64,000 nucleotides of DNA from Trema orientale (taxonomy: Eukaryota > Streptophyta > Magnoliopsida > Rosales > Cannabaceae). Both the position numbers and the translations under genes were made by a program. Below the pieces are notes generated by a model. That model ran no database searches. It saw only the letters and a list, made by a program, of their open reading frames with translations, and had not been told where the DNA came from. Location: NCBI GenBank assembly GCA_002914845.1, contig JXTC01000074.1:372001-436000 (forward strand), read 5' to 3'. Positions 48,465 through 61,143 of this stretch are shown here, in pieces (positions within the stretch are counted from its first letter, which is position 1; every line of letters begins with the position of its first letter).

Positions 48465-49586
48465 ATGGTGAGTCCCTTTTCACTAAAATTTTCTTTACTG
48501 TTCCACTTTCATGTCTTAATTTTTTTTATTTTTTTTTAATTTTTCAAAATTTATGCTATTTTTTATTGTTTGATCTATCGATTTTGCTTCTTGATTTGGA
48601 TGAAATTCGTGGTTTTATTTGGTGGAATGAAGATAAATTAGGTCTCATATAGTTGATCGATCTGAATTTCCTAATCTGATGCATCTGATTCTTTGATCTT
48701 TTGCATCTGATCGGTTTGATTTGTCATCGTACCTTGATTTTTCACTAGATGATTTTGCATGGTGAATTCAAAGTTTTGAACTTTCTTGCATTTTTGATCG
48801 ATGTGGGTGGGACAAAATCATGGACCTTGTTTTAAGTCTATACTAGAAATATGGTAGATGGGTAAAGATTTATAATGGATCTTGCTGCTGTTGTTGTTCT
48901 TGTGTGGAATCTATAGCTTGTGGGGGTTATTTGTCATGGCGCGATAACTTGGGATGAATTACAAGATCTTTTCTGACTTTTCGGTGCGAAAATAGAAATG
49001 GGGTTTTCGGGTTTTGTTTATTTAGAGTACTTGTTGTTGATCCATTAGGCAAACGCGGCATCAGGGATGGCTGTGCATGATGACTGCAAGCTCAAGTTTC
49101 TAGATTTGAAGGCGAAGAGAACTTACCGTTTCATAATCTACAAGATCGATGAGACTGTAAAGCAGGTTACCGTGGAAAAGCTCGGCGAGCCAAACCAGAA
49201 CTACGACGATTTCACCGCAAGCCTTCCGGAGAACGAGTGCCGATATGCTGTGTATGACTTTGATTTTCTCACTGAGGAGAACGTCCCAAAGAGCAGGATC
49301 TTTTTCATCGCGTGGTAATGCTGAAACTGTTTGATGGGTTTTTAGCAAATTTTGGTTTTCTGTTTTCTATTCGGTCATTATTATCGTTCTTTGATTGTTG
49401 ATCTTGTCTTTTGATCTTCTCTTATGAAGGTCTCCAGATACATCAAGGGTGAGAAACAAGATGATTTATGCGAGCTCCAAGGACAGGTTCAAGAGAGAGT
49501 TGGATGGAATTCAGATAGAGTTGCAAGCTACCGACCGGAGCGAGATGGATATTGATGTTATTAGAAGCCGCTCTCAGAAAGGGTGA
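48465..49586 (+). CDS. ADF: Actin-depolymerising factor (ADF/cofilin), subclass I
   Basis: Binds and severs actin filaments in the cytoplasm. Exons: 48465-48467 (the ATG alone), 49049-49314, 49430-49586. They total 426 bases, giving 141 residues (family 137-146). The one-codon first exon is the classic plant ADF structure. Sequence starts [20 protein letters not shown], with Ser6 the known regulatory phosphorylation site. Further landmarks are [10 protein letters not shown], the [10 protein letters not shown] strand, FFIAWSPDT, the actin-binding helix around [19 protein letters not shown], and the tail [14 protein letters not shown]. Introns are GT-AG. It matches the ADF1-4 group, though the exact member is not assignable. 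A broken relative lies 5 kb upstream. Confidence 0.96.
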
Positions 49587-49939
49587 ACTATTATGCAATA
49601 GGAGAATCCTCCTTACTATCTGGTTTTTATGTGAAATGTCTATACCTTATGAGACATGAATTTGTTTTACTATAATATTGGTTTTATGACATGATTTGTA
49701 TTGTGGATTTATTGTTACCTCATTTTGGTGTGATATACAAACTAATATCAATATGGTGGCTTATTGGGAGCTTTTTATAGCCAGGTTTTCTTATGTGGTA
49801 GCTTTTGATGTAGTTGTTTCGCTGCCTGTAAGAGGTTGAAATTTAACTTTTCTGCCTCGCCGGAAATTATTTCGTTTGTGGTTTTGCTTGAAACTGAATG
49901 GAAGCACGTTATTGTTGAACAAAAATCTTTTCATTGTTG

Positions 49940-51360
49940 TTTCTCTTTTCCTAACGAAAAATTCTCACTTATTCTTTGCTTTTAAAGGAATAGCTTTTTT
50001 ATTAGTTTATATATTTATTTTTTTGTTACGGCCAATGATGTTTACGGCCAATGATGTATTCATATTCTCTCGTATTCACTACTTGTCATTTGCTTTAATG
50101 AAAGAGAAGAATTTCGTTCTATATTCCCTGTACCCTACTTACAGGCAGAATATCTTTTAAGTAGAAGGATTTAAGTAGAAGGACCGAATTTGTATTTGAA
50201 GTTTTAGCCTACTGCCGGTTTTCTCCTATATTTATTTATTTTGGTTTATTGGGTTAATTGCATTCCTTTCTTGTTTGTCCACATGACTTTGACATTGAAC
50301 TGTGTTTTAAGGGGTTTTTTTTTTAGTGGGTTTTAAGGATTGGAATGAGTTGAGAAAATTTGTTGACGTGTAGGCAGAGAGACTGATTTTGATCTCTAGC
50401 TCAAAATTGGAGACAATAGCATTTGATTTTGTCCAGCCACGTGATCCGTTTGTTTCAACCATTTTAAATTTTCATTCAAATGAGTTTTTATTTTAATTTT
50501 AAAGTTTTTATTTTAATTTTAACAATTCAATTTTTCCGTTCAAGTGTTACGCTAACCATTTTAAATAGAATTTTTTTTTTCTTCTTAAGATGAGAATGTA
50601 CTTCCCTTTATATTTGAATATTATATTTCAATATTTTCTAATCCAATTATAATCAATCCCATTTGGTTATATTTGAATATTATATTTCAGTGTCTCTTAT
50701 TTTAATTATAATCAATCTCATTCTATTACAGTTTTAGTGTAATCCATTTCAATTATAATATATTTCATAATTTCACTTATAACACATTCCATTATATCCA
50801 TCTAAATGTACTCATTCACTTTTGGAACATCCCCAATAAAAATGAAAATAAATCTCACTTATCCTGTCAGATTTTTTTCAAATATGATGAAGACTAAGGG
50901 AGCCCAATCGATTTGACCATTGTTTATTTTACGTTAATCACAACCACGCGTGACTTGGTTATTAGTGCGTGAAATTGATACATACATCGATGTCAAAGGT
51001 AAGATGTCTATTGCAAAGGTTATACTAAGCTGTCACCATCATGTAGCAACATAATGAAAGTATACTATACGTCTTGGTGATCAGTTGTCTTGCTATTCCA
51101 ATTCTCATTTTAGCTATGGGATGATTAATCTCTCGAAATTACCATGCTTAGAAAATGAAGCCGGAAAACGACCGTAGTGCATGTCAAAGACTGGAAGACA
51201 TACATTTGTGAGACACTGAATGAAAAGGCGAAAACTATTCGAATTTATAACCATATTATAGTTCAAGATAGACAAACTATTTCTATAAAAGAATTAATCC
51301 AGTAAGTATAAAAGTCCCTATTCAACTAAGCAAAATGAAGGCAGCACTTCATGAACGAAA
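49940..51360. other. Spacer between ADF and the ALP1-like gene
   Basis: AT-rich. Short direct repeats (tttttattttaattttaa at about 50486-50520; ggttatatttgaatattatattt at about 50610-50690). No gene recognised. The last part may hold the 3' UTR of the minus-strand ALP1-like gene. Confidence 0.5.
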
Positions 51361-51365
51361 ATATA

Positions 51366-54300
51366 TCAAAGATAACCATCCTCCATTTCGGAAGGACCTT
51401 CTTCAGGTGCCAATTTTCCTGCCAAGTGTAGTGAAAGCTTCTCTCTTAGAATCAAGGCAGAGTTGTCTTCGGATTCGCAAGTTTGTTGTCGGTAACCTGA
51501 ATCATGATGGTGAGACAAGGGCATTTCGTCTTGCATCTCATCTTCCATATCAATAACAATGTTGTGGAGTATGCAGCAAACAAGAATGATCCTTGGTAAT
51601 CTATGCTTATCAGGCTTCCACATAACTCCATGAATTATCTTCCACGTCTCCTTCAACCTAGCTAATGCTCTCTGTGCTACCATTCGTGTGGCTGAAAGCC
51701 GTTTGTTGAACTCAGACTGAAAATCTGATAGGCCTCGTCCACGGTATGGAGTAAGCAGCCATGGCAAAAGTGGGAACCCTGTATCTCCTACTATATATTC
51801 CCTTAACTCTGTTCCGTCTGGAAGAACCAACTTCTTCCCATTCATCCTCTTCCCTTCCTCGGACATTTTGAAAAAACCCGAGCTTTGGAGGACACTGGCC
51901 TCGCTATAACTTCCAGGGCATCCGGCAATTATGTCACGGAATCTCATTTCTGGGTCAACGATTGCCTGCAAGATCATGCTGCAGTTTTTCTCAGAATCAA
52001 GCCACACATCATTATACTGGTCAGTACTAGGGAGAGTCATCATGATGTGTGTGGTGTCAATTGCACCACAACAATTTGGAAGGCCACGGATTTTCTCAAA
52101 CTTCGACTTAATATTTTCCATCTCTGCTTCATTTGATGGCCAACAAAGATGGTGGAGCCCTTTTTCTTCCATTGCTTCCACAAATCGCCAGGTCACCTGA
52201 GAAACAGTGGACTGGTTCGTCCCAAATGACTCACCAATGCTACATAATGATTCACCAGAGCTGAGCCTTCTAAGAGCAACAGCTACCTGGTCATTTAAAG
52301 AGAGATGCTTGCCATTCAAAAAAACAAAGTTTGAGGCCTTAGCCTTCATATCTTCCTTCACAAGTGAGCAGATATAGCTGAATGTCTTTCTTGAAATCTT
52401 GAAAACGGATTCAAATTTCATTGAATTCTTTGACTGAGATAAAGGCCCTGGAAACCAGAAAATATAAATTAATTTCTCTTGAATGTAAATCCTCAGAATA
52501 TCTTATGTCTTCTGTTTTAGCAACTCCAAACATAAGGCAAACCTCTGCTGCATAAGTATAAAAATCTTCGTAGAAACTCATTACATAGAATCTATAATCT
52601 TATCAGACACAAGCCAATCAGATCAAGGTATATTCAACTAGTTAACATAAAGGAGAAGAGAATCATAAACCAGAGTAGCTACAACATTATTTCTTCTATC
52701 ATTTCAGTAGAATAATTAAGTTAAAACTTAGTTCTTCAATCAGTAACCAGTATATTGGTAGCCAATATTCAAGAGCGAGTTCTTTGAGCCTAATCTTTAA
52801 GGCTAAACATTTGGATTTACTTCTTTCCAACAAAATCAAATGTAGCCTTTCAGTTTCGTGAAATAGTTTTTGGTACACCTCAAAAGTGTAGTGGATTAAT
52901 CAGTTTCCTTCTAATTTAAATGTCGATTCATAACATTCATGGTATTGATAGACTCAGGAAGACAAAGTAAATGCAGCTAAGTCACAAAAACTCAAGAGCA
53001 GGAAATGAGTCCACCATCTTTTTTTTTTTTTTTACTTCTGCCAGTCTGGTGAAAAAATCCTTAATTGGCATTAGCATCTAGAAATGTTCAATTTAATCAG
53101 CGTCTAAATTACATGTGGAAGGTACTTAATCTCTTTCCACTGATGAGGCCTAGGTTTAATTTCCTGAGAAGATTTATTGGTCAAATATAGGTGACAATGA
53201 GTAGCAGACAATGATATGGGGACTCTTTTCACACGTGAAAATTAACAAGACAAAAGTGAAGAAGTTGACCAGTATTCATCTTACGGAAAAAGTACAAGTG
53301 ATATCCACAGAAGCACAATGATATCAGTTTTCCATTAAAGAATGCCCCCCCCAATATGGGATATGCATTAAGATAACACACCAAATCCCAAACAGTTCCT
53401 CTTATATGATCATGTTCAAAAGCAATATTAGAAGACAGTTTGAACTGATAAGAATTTTCTAGCAATAATGCTGAAAAATCCATCACAAAATCCAGTATAT
53501 ACGCAATGGAAAGGCAGTTGCATGAATCTTACAAATTAAACAGCATATGTGGTAAGGATCAAAACACATAAAGTATGCTTTGATGAATTAGAAGCATATA
53601 TAGACTCCTGAAACATGAATTGTAGTGATTCTTATTGCAACATACCAGAGTTGTGAATTAGTGGCAATGTACTGTATGCAAAAAACATAGTTTTGGAGAT
53701 TCTTATATAGAGTTATGTTCATAGAACATGTCAGATGTAGAGAGTTAGATCACATTCAAGAAATTCAAGATTTCGAAATCTTTAGTTGACTGTAATATTA
53801 GTAGCCCATGTCTCCAAATTTTGCCAGATATATGAAAGTACAAAAAGTTTCCTTATAAACACTGCAACAAGAATGCCAACTAGAGGAAAACCAACATAAG
53901 AAATTGATAAAAGGTCTTCAAAACATATCAACCAGAAAGAAGGAAGGAAAGTCATGAAGCATTTGAAAGTTATGTGCTGGTAAGCTGTTTAATTCATGTC
54001 CTATGCATTGCCACTATGTTTTGATAAAATTATATTTGTGCAAATCAATCTGATAGTCAAAAACCACCGCAATTCCCTGACTATCAATCTGATAGTCAAA
54101 AACACGACTAAGGCATTCCAAAACCACCGCAATTTCCCACTTTCAGTAATATTAAGGTATGCCATTGACAAAAGCTCGATAAAACAAATCAACACAAGCT
54201 AAGAAAGAAGTATTATAGACTATGAGATCAAATATATATATGCCAATAACACATCAATCATCACATAACTCATTCTTTCCCCAAAACCAACATCTTTGTT

Positions 54301-54663
54301 AGGTAACATAAAAATTATACTAACTATTAAAAACTACATTGACCCAGGTCCTAAAATTTCACCAAATACGAAGAAGTCCCAACCAATTCCTTTTTCAACG
54401 GCAAAACCAGACATGAGTACTCCAAACCAAGACCAATATATACAATCAGAATGAATTAATATACCACGTTACTCAACAAGCAAAAACTGAAGAAAAATCC
54501 ATAACACCAAACAGCAGCAAAAGTATATACCTGTAATCCTCTGAGAGAAGTCGTCCCACCAATCCAGGGGATTCAGTTGGGAACCCAGAGAAGCAACCAA
54601 GACATTCTGGTCAACCTTCTTCTCAGACTTCTTCTTCCTCTTTAACCCTCTAATGGGTCCCAT
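51366..54663 (-). CDS. ALP1: ALP1-like domesticated PIF/Harbinger transposase
   Basis: Exons 54663-54531 and 52447-51366, joined over a 2.08-kb GT-AG intron, give 1215 bases, 404 residues. The start MGPIRGLKRKKKSEKK is a basic nuclear-localisation-like tract, followed by the WWDDFSQRI motif of ALP1 proteins. A helix-turn-helix-like part (LSLNDQVAVALRRLSSGE, about 93-110) precedes the DDE nuclease fold of Harbinger transposases: CCGAIDTTHI (Asp175) and VGDTGFPLLPW (Asp266). At the third catalytic position the usual Glu in V-E-R-A-F is Gln (AQRAL, Gln303). Arabidopsis ALP1 is an accessory part of PRC2 that opposes Polycomb silencing, so a chromatin role is likely here. No terminal repeats flank the gene, and it has a host-type intron, so it is a domesticated gene and not a transposon. 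Confidence 0.92.
54036..54135. repeat. Short tandem repeats in the ALP1-like intron
   Basis: caatctgatagtcaaaaac occurs at about 54046 and 54085, and tccaaaaccaccgcaatt-like text at about 54060 and 54117, interleaved. The spurious frames on both strands come from this repetition. Confidence 0.7.
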
Positions 54664-54869
54664 TACAAAACTCAGAAGGAAAACTCGGACGAGTCAAGGC
54701 AAGTGAATAAAGAAAAAGACCCAACTGCGTAAACCAAGAAATCTTTTTAAAGAAACATAAGAGACATTAGAAAACCCATCTCAGATTTAAGCCCAATGAA
54801 AGGAACAAATATGTTAGCACATGTGAAAGCAGAAGAAGAAGAAGGTGACCCTTTATTTTTTTTCAAGGT

Positions 54870-57800
54870 GGGGTTATGAGGTATAAGTTTGTCTATGCGT
54901 ATTCTCTTCTGGGTGTTCTCTTTTTGGTTAGGAAGATTTCAAAGCATGCAATAATAAGTCCAAGCCTATTTTTATGCTAAGCAATAACTCGAAGAAGAAG
55001 GTGAAGAAGAATATGTGTGAGAGCTTAGCCCAAATAGAAAATCGAAAACAAGAGAATGAAAAGAATGGTAAAGAGATTTTAGCTAAAGGAACCAAAGTTG
55101 TGAGTAACGCGGTTGATTAATTTGATTAGACAAAGACAATGCGAGAAAAGAGAAGAAAAAATAATGAGGCATGAGTATGAGGAACATTTTGTATTGTACC
55201 ACGATATTTATTTCTCTTGCTACTCTTCTTTTAATTAAAATTTTCGTTGGAATAATCAAATATAGTTGCAGTGTTAACAAATAATTGGCGGAATCATTGT
55301 ATTTTACTAGCTATTGTGAAGGAAGCACACAAAAACTAAGAGGTTCCTCCAAACAAAATGTAGTGAAGGTTTGAGTAGAGTGACTTCTGACTTTTTTAAT
55401 ATTATTGGGACATATTATAGAACACAATTTATTTTTTTTAAAGGAAAAATGTACTTCTATTACTTAAGAAATATAGAACACAATTTAGATATTATCTGTC
55501 TTAGTAAGTATTGTCTCTTTTTCCTTTCAAAAGAAAGTATTGTCTCTTTTCAAATTAAATTCTTTATATATATATATATTAAAAAGAAAAAAAGAAGGAC
55601 GAAATTTTGAGTCTATTTTAAGTAAATGATTTTACTTCGAATAACATAAAATGACAAATGAATGATTTATATAAGTGGATATACCCAGTGTAAGAATATA
55701 TATATATATACTCGGTCTTGAAAAAAAAGGGCACCAACTCTACTTTCATAAGGTATATGGTATTATTTGTCTAGACATGGAAAAGCCATAACCTACCAAG
55801 TCTAGATACCCACCAAATATGTGCCTTTTTTTTTTGGGAATGGTCTATCTCTTTTTGCCTAAACAAATTGTACAATTTTCAATGAGTCAATAGAGAAGGC
55901 TTAAAGCTATGCGAAGTTCTGAATCCATCACTATTTAGACTATGCATGTATAATTTCTTTTTACATCACAAAAATAATTTTAAATAATTATATTTTTGTT
56001 TTGTATATTTATTATATTCCAAAAATATCCAATTAATTTGTACAAATTCACTATTTTTGTTTTTAATATCTAATTCTTAAGCTGAAAATCCTAAAGATAG
56101 AAAATATAATTGACATAAAATCTTTTGGATTAGAGAACAAAGAATTGAAACCAAAGGTAAGGAATTCTATTAAACATACAATTTTTTAAATCCAATAGAA
56201 CATTTGTTAAACAAAAGGAAGCAACACAAATAATATAAACACCATAAACACACCACAACATAAAGGCACAAAGTACTGCAAATTTGTTTTGTTATACAGT
56301 CTTTCAAAGTGACGTAAGAATTTATGATCCAATTATAAATAAAGAAAATATGAATTATATAATTTTTTTAAAAAGAATATTCTTTAAATTTAAATACAGA
56401 ATAATAATAAATAAAAAATGTGATCTTATTGATGTATATATACATATATGTGTATATATATTATTATATTTAACTTTTTTCTCGTCCCACCATGCTTTTT
56501 TTTCCTAACAAAAAAAAAAAACTCTTTGATTGTGTACAGATATATATATATATATATATATATATAATGTTTTGGATCAATCTATATAAATCTCTTTTTT
56601 TTTTTTTTGGATCATCTTATTATTCATCTTGCTTCAATTAAAGTTTTTGTGTGATTTTGAAGAATGAGAAGATAACTTCGTTCCAGGATTATTTTTTCAT
56701 TTTTCCCTTTTTATTTTAGCCTTATAAGAAAGTTCTAAATCCATCACTATTTAGATTGTATATATTCATTATATATGACATAGAAATAATATTTTATTAT
56801 TGACTTATCTTTTTTAGTAATTTTAATTATGAGTAAATTTGTAATAAAATTATGCATGTACATAGTTCAAATGATGATGGATTTAGAATTTTCCTTATTT
56901 GTTGATATTTGATACTTTTACCATATTTCTCCAAGTTGAGATGTGTTTAAGAGATGTTGTATGTAAATAGAATGAAGGGTTTGATATCCAATCTTCTAGC
57001 AATCAAAGCAATATAATTTACGTTGAATGTCAATTCTTTTTTTGGTTGGTGGAAATACTTTTCTTAATTATTCTTTACAGAATATTCTTTTATAAATTAC
57101 TATAAAATAAAAACAGGAAAAGTTCTATAGAAAGTCCTGTATTTTAAAGATTTAGCAGAATTCCTTGTATACTCAGAAATGTCATGTGTAATCTTACGAC
57201 TCGATCAAGTTTTTTTTTTTTTTTTTTTGAAAGGTACAACTCAATCAAGTTACTCCCTTATGAAACTGTCAAATTGGGAAATTTTCATGTAACGATATAT
57301 ATAAATATATATTTATTTTCCTCATGAAAAAGGACCTAAACATTAAGAGCTTGCTTAGTAATACTTATGCTTCCCTCTCTCTCTCTCTCTTTTTTTTTTT
57401 TAAATTTTTATTAAAGTGAAATAGATTGTGAAAATTTTGTCAAACGACATCTTAAGAACATCTATACCTTTTTTTTTTCATTTTTGAAAACAAAAACTTA
57501 AGATATAAGCAAGTCCTAAAATTGACTAGATTATACACGTAACCAAACAAATCCAAACTAAATTATTAAAAAAACAACCTTTCGTTTTTTTTTTTGGAAA
57601 AAAAACTAAAAAATCCAAAATTGAATTAAAAAGATCTTTTCTTGGAACTTACTTGTATTTTAATCTTTTCTTCTAATTTACTCTACTTTTTATTGTTTAA
57701 TCTTGATTTTTTTGAATGTCGTTTTACCTTTCTTCTCTTTGATCTTTTATTGTGGTTCTGGCAGTCGTTCCTAATATGTATTGGCGATTTTAACTTTGTT

Positions 57801-58600
57801 GCCCCTCTTGGCACATTTTCACTTTTCTTGTCGTTCTGCCTTACATTGCTTCATCGTTGTTCATCTTGTTGTCGTTTACCTCTTCACTGTCGTTGTTACT
57901 TTTCTATTCGTTTTCTGCATTATTTCGCATCGTTCATTTTAATATCGTTTATCCTCTATAGTCGTTCTTCATTGTTTTGTCATTCACCCAGTTATCGTTT
58001 CATTTACTCTCTTCGTCGTTTGTGATTATTGTCGTTGCTCATGTTCTGTTGTTCTCTTTCAACGCACTTCCTTTTCGTTGTCGTTTGCATCATTTATTGT
58101 AGTGTTTTGCGTTACCGTCTTTAATGTTTTAAAAATCTTGTCGTTTTCCAAAGTGCCTCCCAAGGAAATTCCCAATTTTTATAGAGAGAGTGGTAAGAAT
58201 CGTTTGTGGCCGATGTGGGAGTTGATTAACATAACAATACCATCAGATAGTTCAAGGCTAAAAACAGAACCGCCAATAATTCTCTGATGAACTTTCAGCT
58301 ATCCTAAGTTTCTTCCTAGTCGTAATGTGACATAATACGAATTATTACTTACCATCTAATCGAGCTTCAACAATCTATAAACCAAAAATACTAATTTAAA
58401 CACCATTAATTCCATGAACATTGTATGGTATTGCAGAACACAAAATTTAATTGTCAAATCCTATTTTATTAAAAAGACATCTCTAGCTAGCTTCATAACA
58501 ACATTAGAAACTTATAGTGTTCATACTATGATTTAATATTCTTCTATTTGTCACATAGTGATAAGAAGGTGGTGCCCTTGAGCATTAATTTTATCAATAT
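54870..58600. other. Gene-free spacer between the ALP1-like gene and SOSEKI
   Basis: AT-rich with (TA)n tracts (56540-56566 and others). Copies of a ttctaaatccatcactattta terminus lie at 55917 and 56731, with its complement at about 56890-56901, probably old Mutator-type ends. An unusual GTCGTT-rich T-strand occupies 57716-58145. The frames at 57642-58025 and 58078-58287 come from that biased sequence and match nothing. Confidence 0.5.
58178..58220 (-). promoter_or_regulatory. snRNA-type promoter pair (USE and TATA) without a recognised RNA
   Basis: On the minus strand TCCCACATCGG (58220-58210) matches the plant upstream sequence element of snRNA genes. TATAAA follows at 58183-58178 after 26 bases, the spacing used by RNA polymerase III snRNA genes such as U6 and U3. 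Downstream sequence is none of U6, U3 or 7SL by eye, and a T run comes about 45 bases after the TATA. It may be a remnant or a chance match. Confidence 0.3.
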
Positions 58601-58608
58601 TCATGTTC

Positions 58609-59694
58609 TTAATCCTTGCTTTTTATTGACACGCAGTCTTTTATTTTTGTAGAGCCACAAGTGATCAACTGCATCAGAACCGTTGAGGCCTTGGTCTTCC
58701 CACATTCACAAGCATTGTCAACCGTCTGATCCTTCCCAGACCTTTCAACCTCCGTTGATCCTTTCAAACTCTCCACCCCGCCACTCCCTTGATCAGCCTT
58801 TGAAACCTCGCTAAGTCTCGATTTTCTTGGCCTTGTCTTTTCATCGGTCTGAGTAGACGCGTTGGTGGCTCGTCCTGCGAGTTCTTTGGTGGTTTTAGGC
58901 TTGTGGACTTGGTATTCTCGGAGGTCATCGAATGAGCCCCATGACTGATGTTTTCTTCTTATGATGGTGCTTGGATCAACATCGGAATGTTCGCCACCAG
59001 GACTGTTTGTTTCACGGGAAAATATTGAGGACGAAGATGATGATGAGAATGACGAAGTGGTGCTTTCGAAAGACCTGAAGCTTAAAGAAGATTCAAGTAC
59101 TTGTGACCCTTTAAGAACGTATTCATGGCCTTGACATGGATATATCAAGTCGTTTTCGGATAAGTCTTGCCATACAAATCCGTTCTTGTAGCTCCTGAAA
59201 ATGACAAACACTTTGTGAATAGAACGTGGGATTTGAACATCTTGCCTAGTTTTCTAACAAACACAGGTCCAAGGTAGGAAAATCGTGAAAAGAAAATAAT
59301 GACTACTAATAAAATAGACTTTACCTCTTTGAAGACCAGGAATACATATTGGCTATGCCTTGTCCTCTGAAAGAAATCAACTTACTCATCACATCTATAC
59401 AAAGAAATTAACATTACAAAGTTATACACAAAATGAGCTGCAAAACTTGATGTGTTATTACTATTTTCAAGCGCTTTTACCTTTGAGATAGAGTCCTTGA
59501 GGAGAAGAGAGAGGAACCACCATGAAATGAGGATGTTCAAGCTGGCCATTCCTTGAAAGATAGTAAAGCACTGGAACTTTTTGCTCTGTCTTCATTGGCT
59601 TTGTTTCGATCCGAGCTTTGCTTCTTTGGTTACTACTAGCACCATTACTCTCTTTCAGATCTTGCCATTTTTTTGGCATGGAGATTTCTGCCAT
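58609..59694 (-). CDS. SOK: SOSEKI-family polarity protein (DUF966)
   Basis: SOSEKI proteins sit at cell edges and corners and polymerise head to tail through a DIX-like N-terminal domain. Exons 59694-59481, 59394-59325, 59194-58609: 870 bases, 289 residues, GT-AG introns. The DIX-like domain spans about 39-129: [60 protein letters not shown], then [17 protein letters not shown]. The rest is Ser-rich and probably disordered (a run of seven Ser), with short conserved patches ([25 protein letters not shown]) and a C-terminal block [14 protein letters not shown]. An in-frame ATG lies 65 codons upstream (59889), but that stretch is unlike the family, so [10 protein letters not shown] was chosen. 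The paralogue number is not assigned. Confidence 0.94.
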
Positions 59695-59894
59695 TATAGG
59701 AAGACAAGGTGATTGAATAGAGTACTGATATGGGAAGCTTAGTGAAAGAGGTTTAATAATAAGTATATTCAGTGGGAAGGAACAGCTTAGAGGAAAAGGT
59801 GGAAGTTTGTAATTTATAGAGGAAGAAAGGTTGGAAATGATGGAAACTAGTAAGGACTTAGCTTGGAAGTACTGCATTTGTTTCATCATATTAT

Positions 59895-61140
59895 CCTATA
59901 TTATTGGTCTTAATAAGACTAATATTTTTTAGTCTAGTTGTAGGGACCAAACTCTAACATGTCCCTTTTAGCCACATTGACCATGATCATACTAACAAGT
60001 TCACGGACCAAAGTCAGAGTTAGGACAAAGGTTCCATTTTCGATATAAACTAAGTCAAAGGGCATCCCGTGAAATCATGAGACTCAAATCAGGGGACATA
60101 ATACAGCTTGACAAATTCTTCACTTGTAAACAGAAAAAAAAAAAAAGTGGGAATAATGTCTAATAGACAATCTACAAAGCTCCAAGCAGAATGAGGGAAG
60201 AGGATGAGCATAGATTATAGTACCATGCCTCCCCAAGTCCGGCCATTACATGCCATGACATTTATGGCACTGCCTGCTTTGCCTCTATGTGTGTCCATAT
60301 TCCATGTAACAATCTTGTTAAGGTAAGTTAAACTGTTAATGGTATCAACCATATCATGGGGTAAAGAATTATATTTGTAACATTACTATAGTAGATGGAT
60401 TGCACTTACAAGTACAGCACTATTGAAATTGATATTAACTTGGAGATTAGTTCAGACAGAAAATTCTTTTATATAAAAAGAATCAAATGAAAACAATACT
60501 TCTAGAATTTACCCCCAAAAGAAATGTTTGTTAGTACCATATCATACGCTAAATGATTTTTTTTTTTTTTTTTTTTTTTTTGTACTCCACTTGCAACTCT
60601 TTAATTTTGAGTTTTTTGTATAATTAAAATCATACAAAAAAAAAAAAATAAAGGGTCAACTCTTTTGCCGGCTAAATTTAATAACATGGGTTTCAGGAAC
60701 TCTTGTGGCAGAGACACTAGTTTAAAACATTATATAAAAAGAGTGACACAGATGAAATGAACAACTATGAGACATGATTTGGGTGGCTGCCTCTGTGTGG
60801 CGTTGGTTTTTGCCTCTTCTTGATATGATTAAAATATAAAGGGGAAATTCAGTCCCCAGGCTTGTTCTAACCTCTATCATATAAGAACCGATTTTGTATG
60901 TCTTTTTTGACAGTATCAGATAAAAGTACATAATTATGAGGCTCAAACTATGTTCTCTCTCTTGAGTCCAAAAGAACGAAAAAAAAAAAAAAGAAGTGCT
61001 AAACAAGATACAGAGCTACAAAAAAGTTCCTCCAAGTAAAATGAAAACCAAGCCACAATGGTGACTTCTGAAACAATGTTAACATGATAAGATTCTCACC
61101 CACATTATTTTTAACGAGGAAAGTTAGAAGGACAGATACA
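59895..61140. other. Spacer between SOSEKI and the PHIP1-like gene
   Basis: Carries the SOSEKI promoter (adjacent to 59900) and the 3' UTR of the PHIP1-like gene (near 61140). T run at 60558-60581 and A run at 60636-60648. No gene recognised. Confidence 0.5.
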
Positions 61141-61143
61141 TCT

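Noticed and set aside
48798-48808. Second snRNA-type USE word (complement of gatgtgggtgg) in the ADF first intron
   Set aside because: Only a partial match, no TATA at the right distance.
51335-52200. Plus-strand frames of 73-89 codons
   Set aside because: Antisense to the ALP1-like coding exon.
57642-58025. 127-codon plus-strand frame rich in Leu, Phe, Cys and Ser
   Set aside because: Product of the GTCGTT/T-rich tract; no homology recognised and no gene structure around it.
59695-59889. Longer N-terminus for SOSEKI (in-frame ATG at 59889)
   Set aside because: The added 65 residues are hydrophobic and Ser-rich, unlike any SOSEKI start; they read as leader and promoter.
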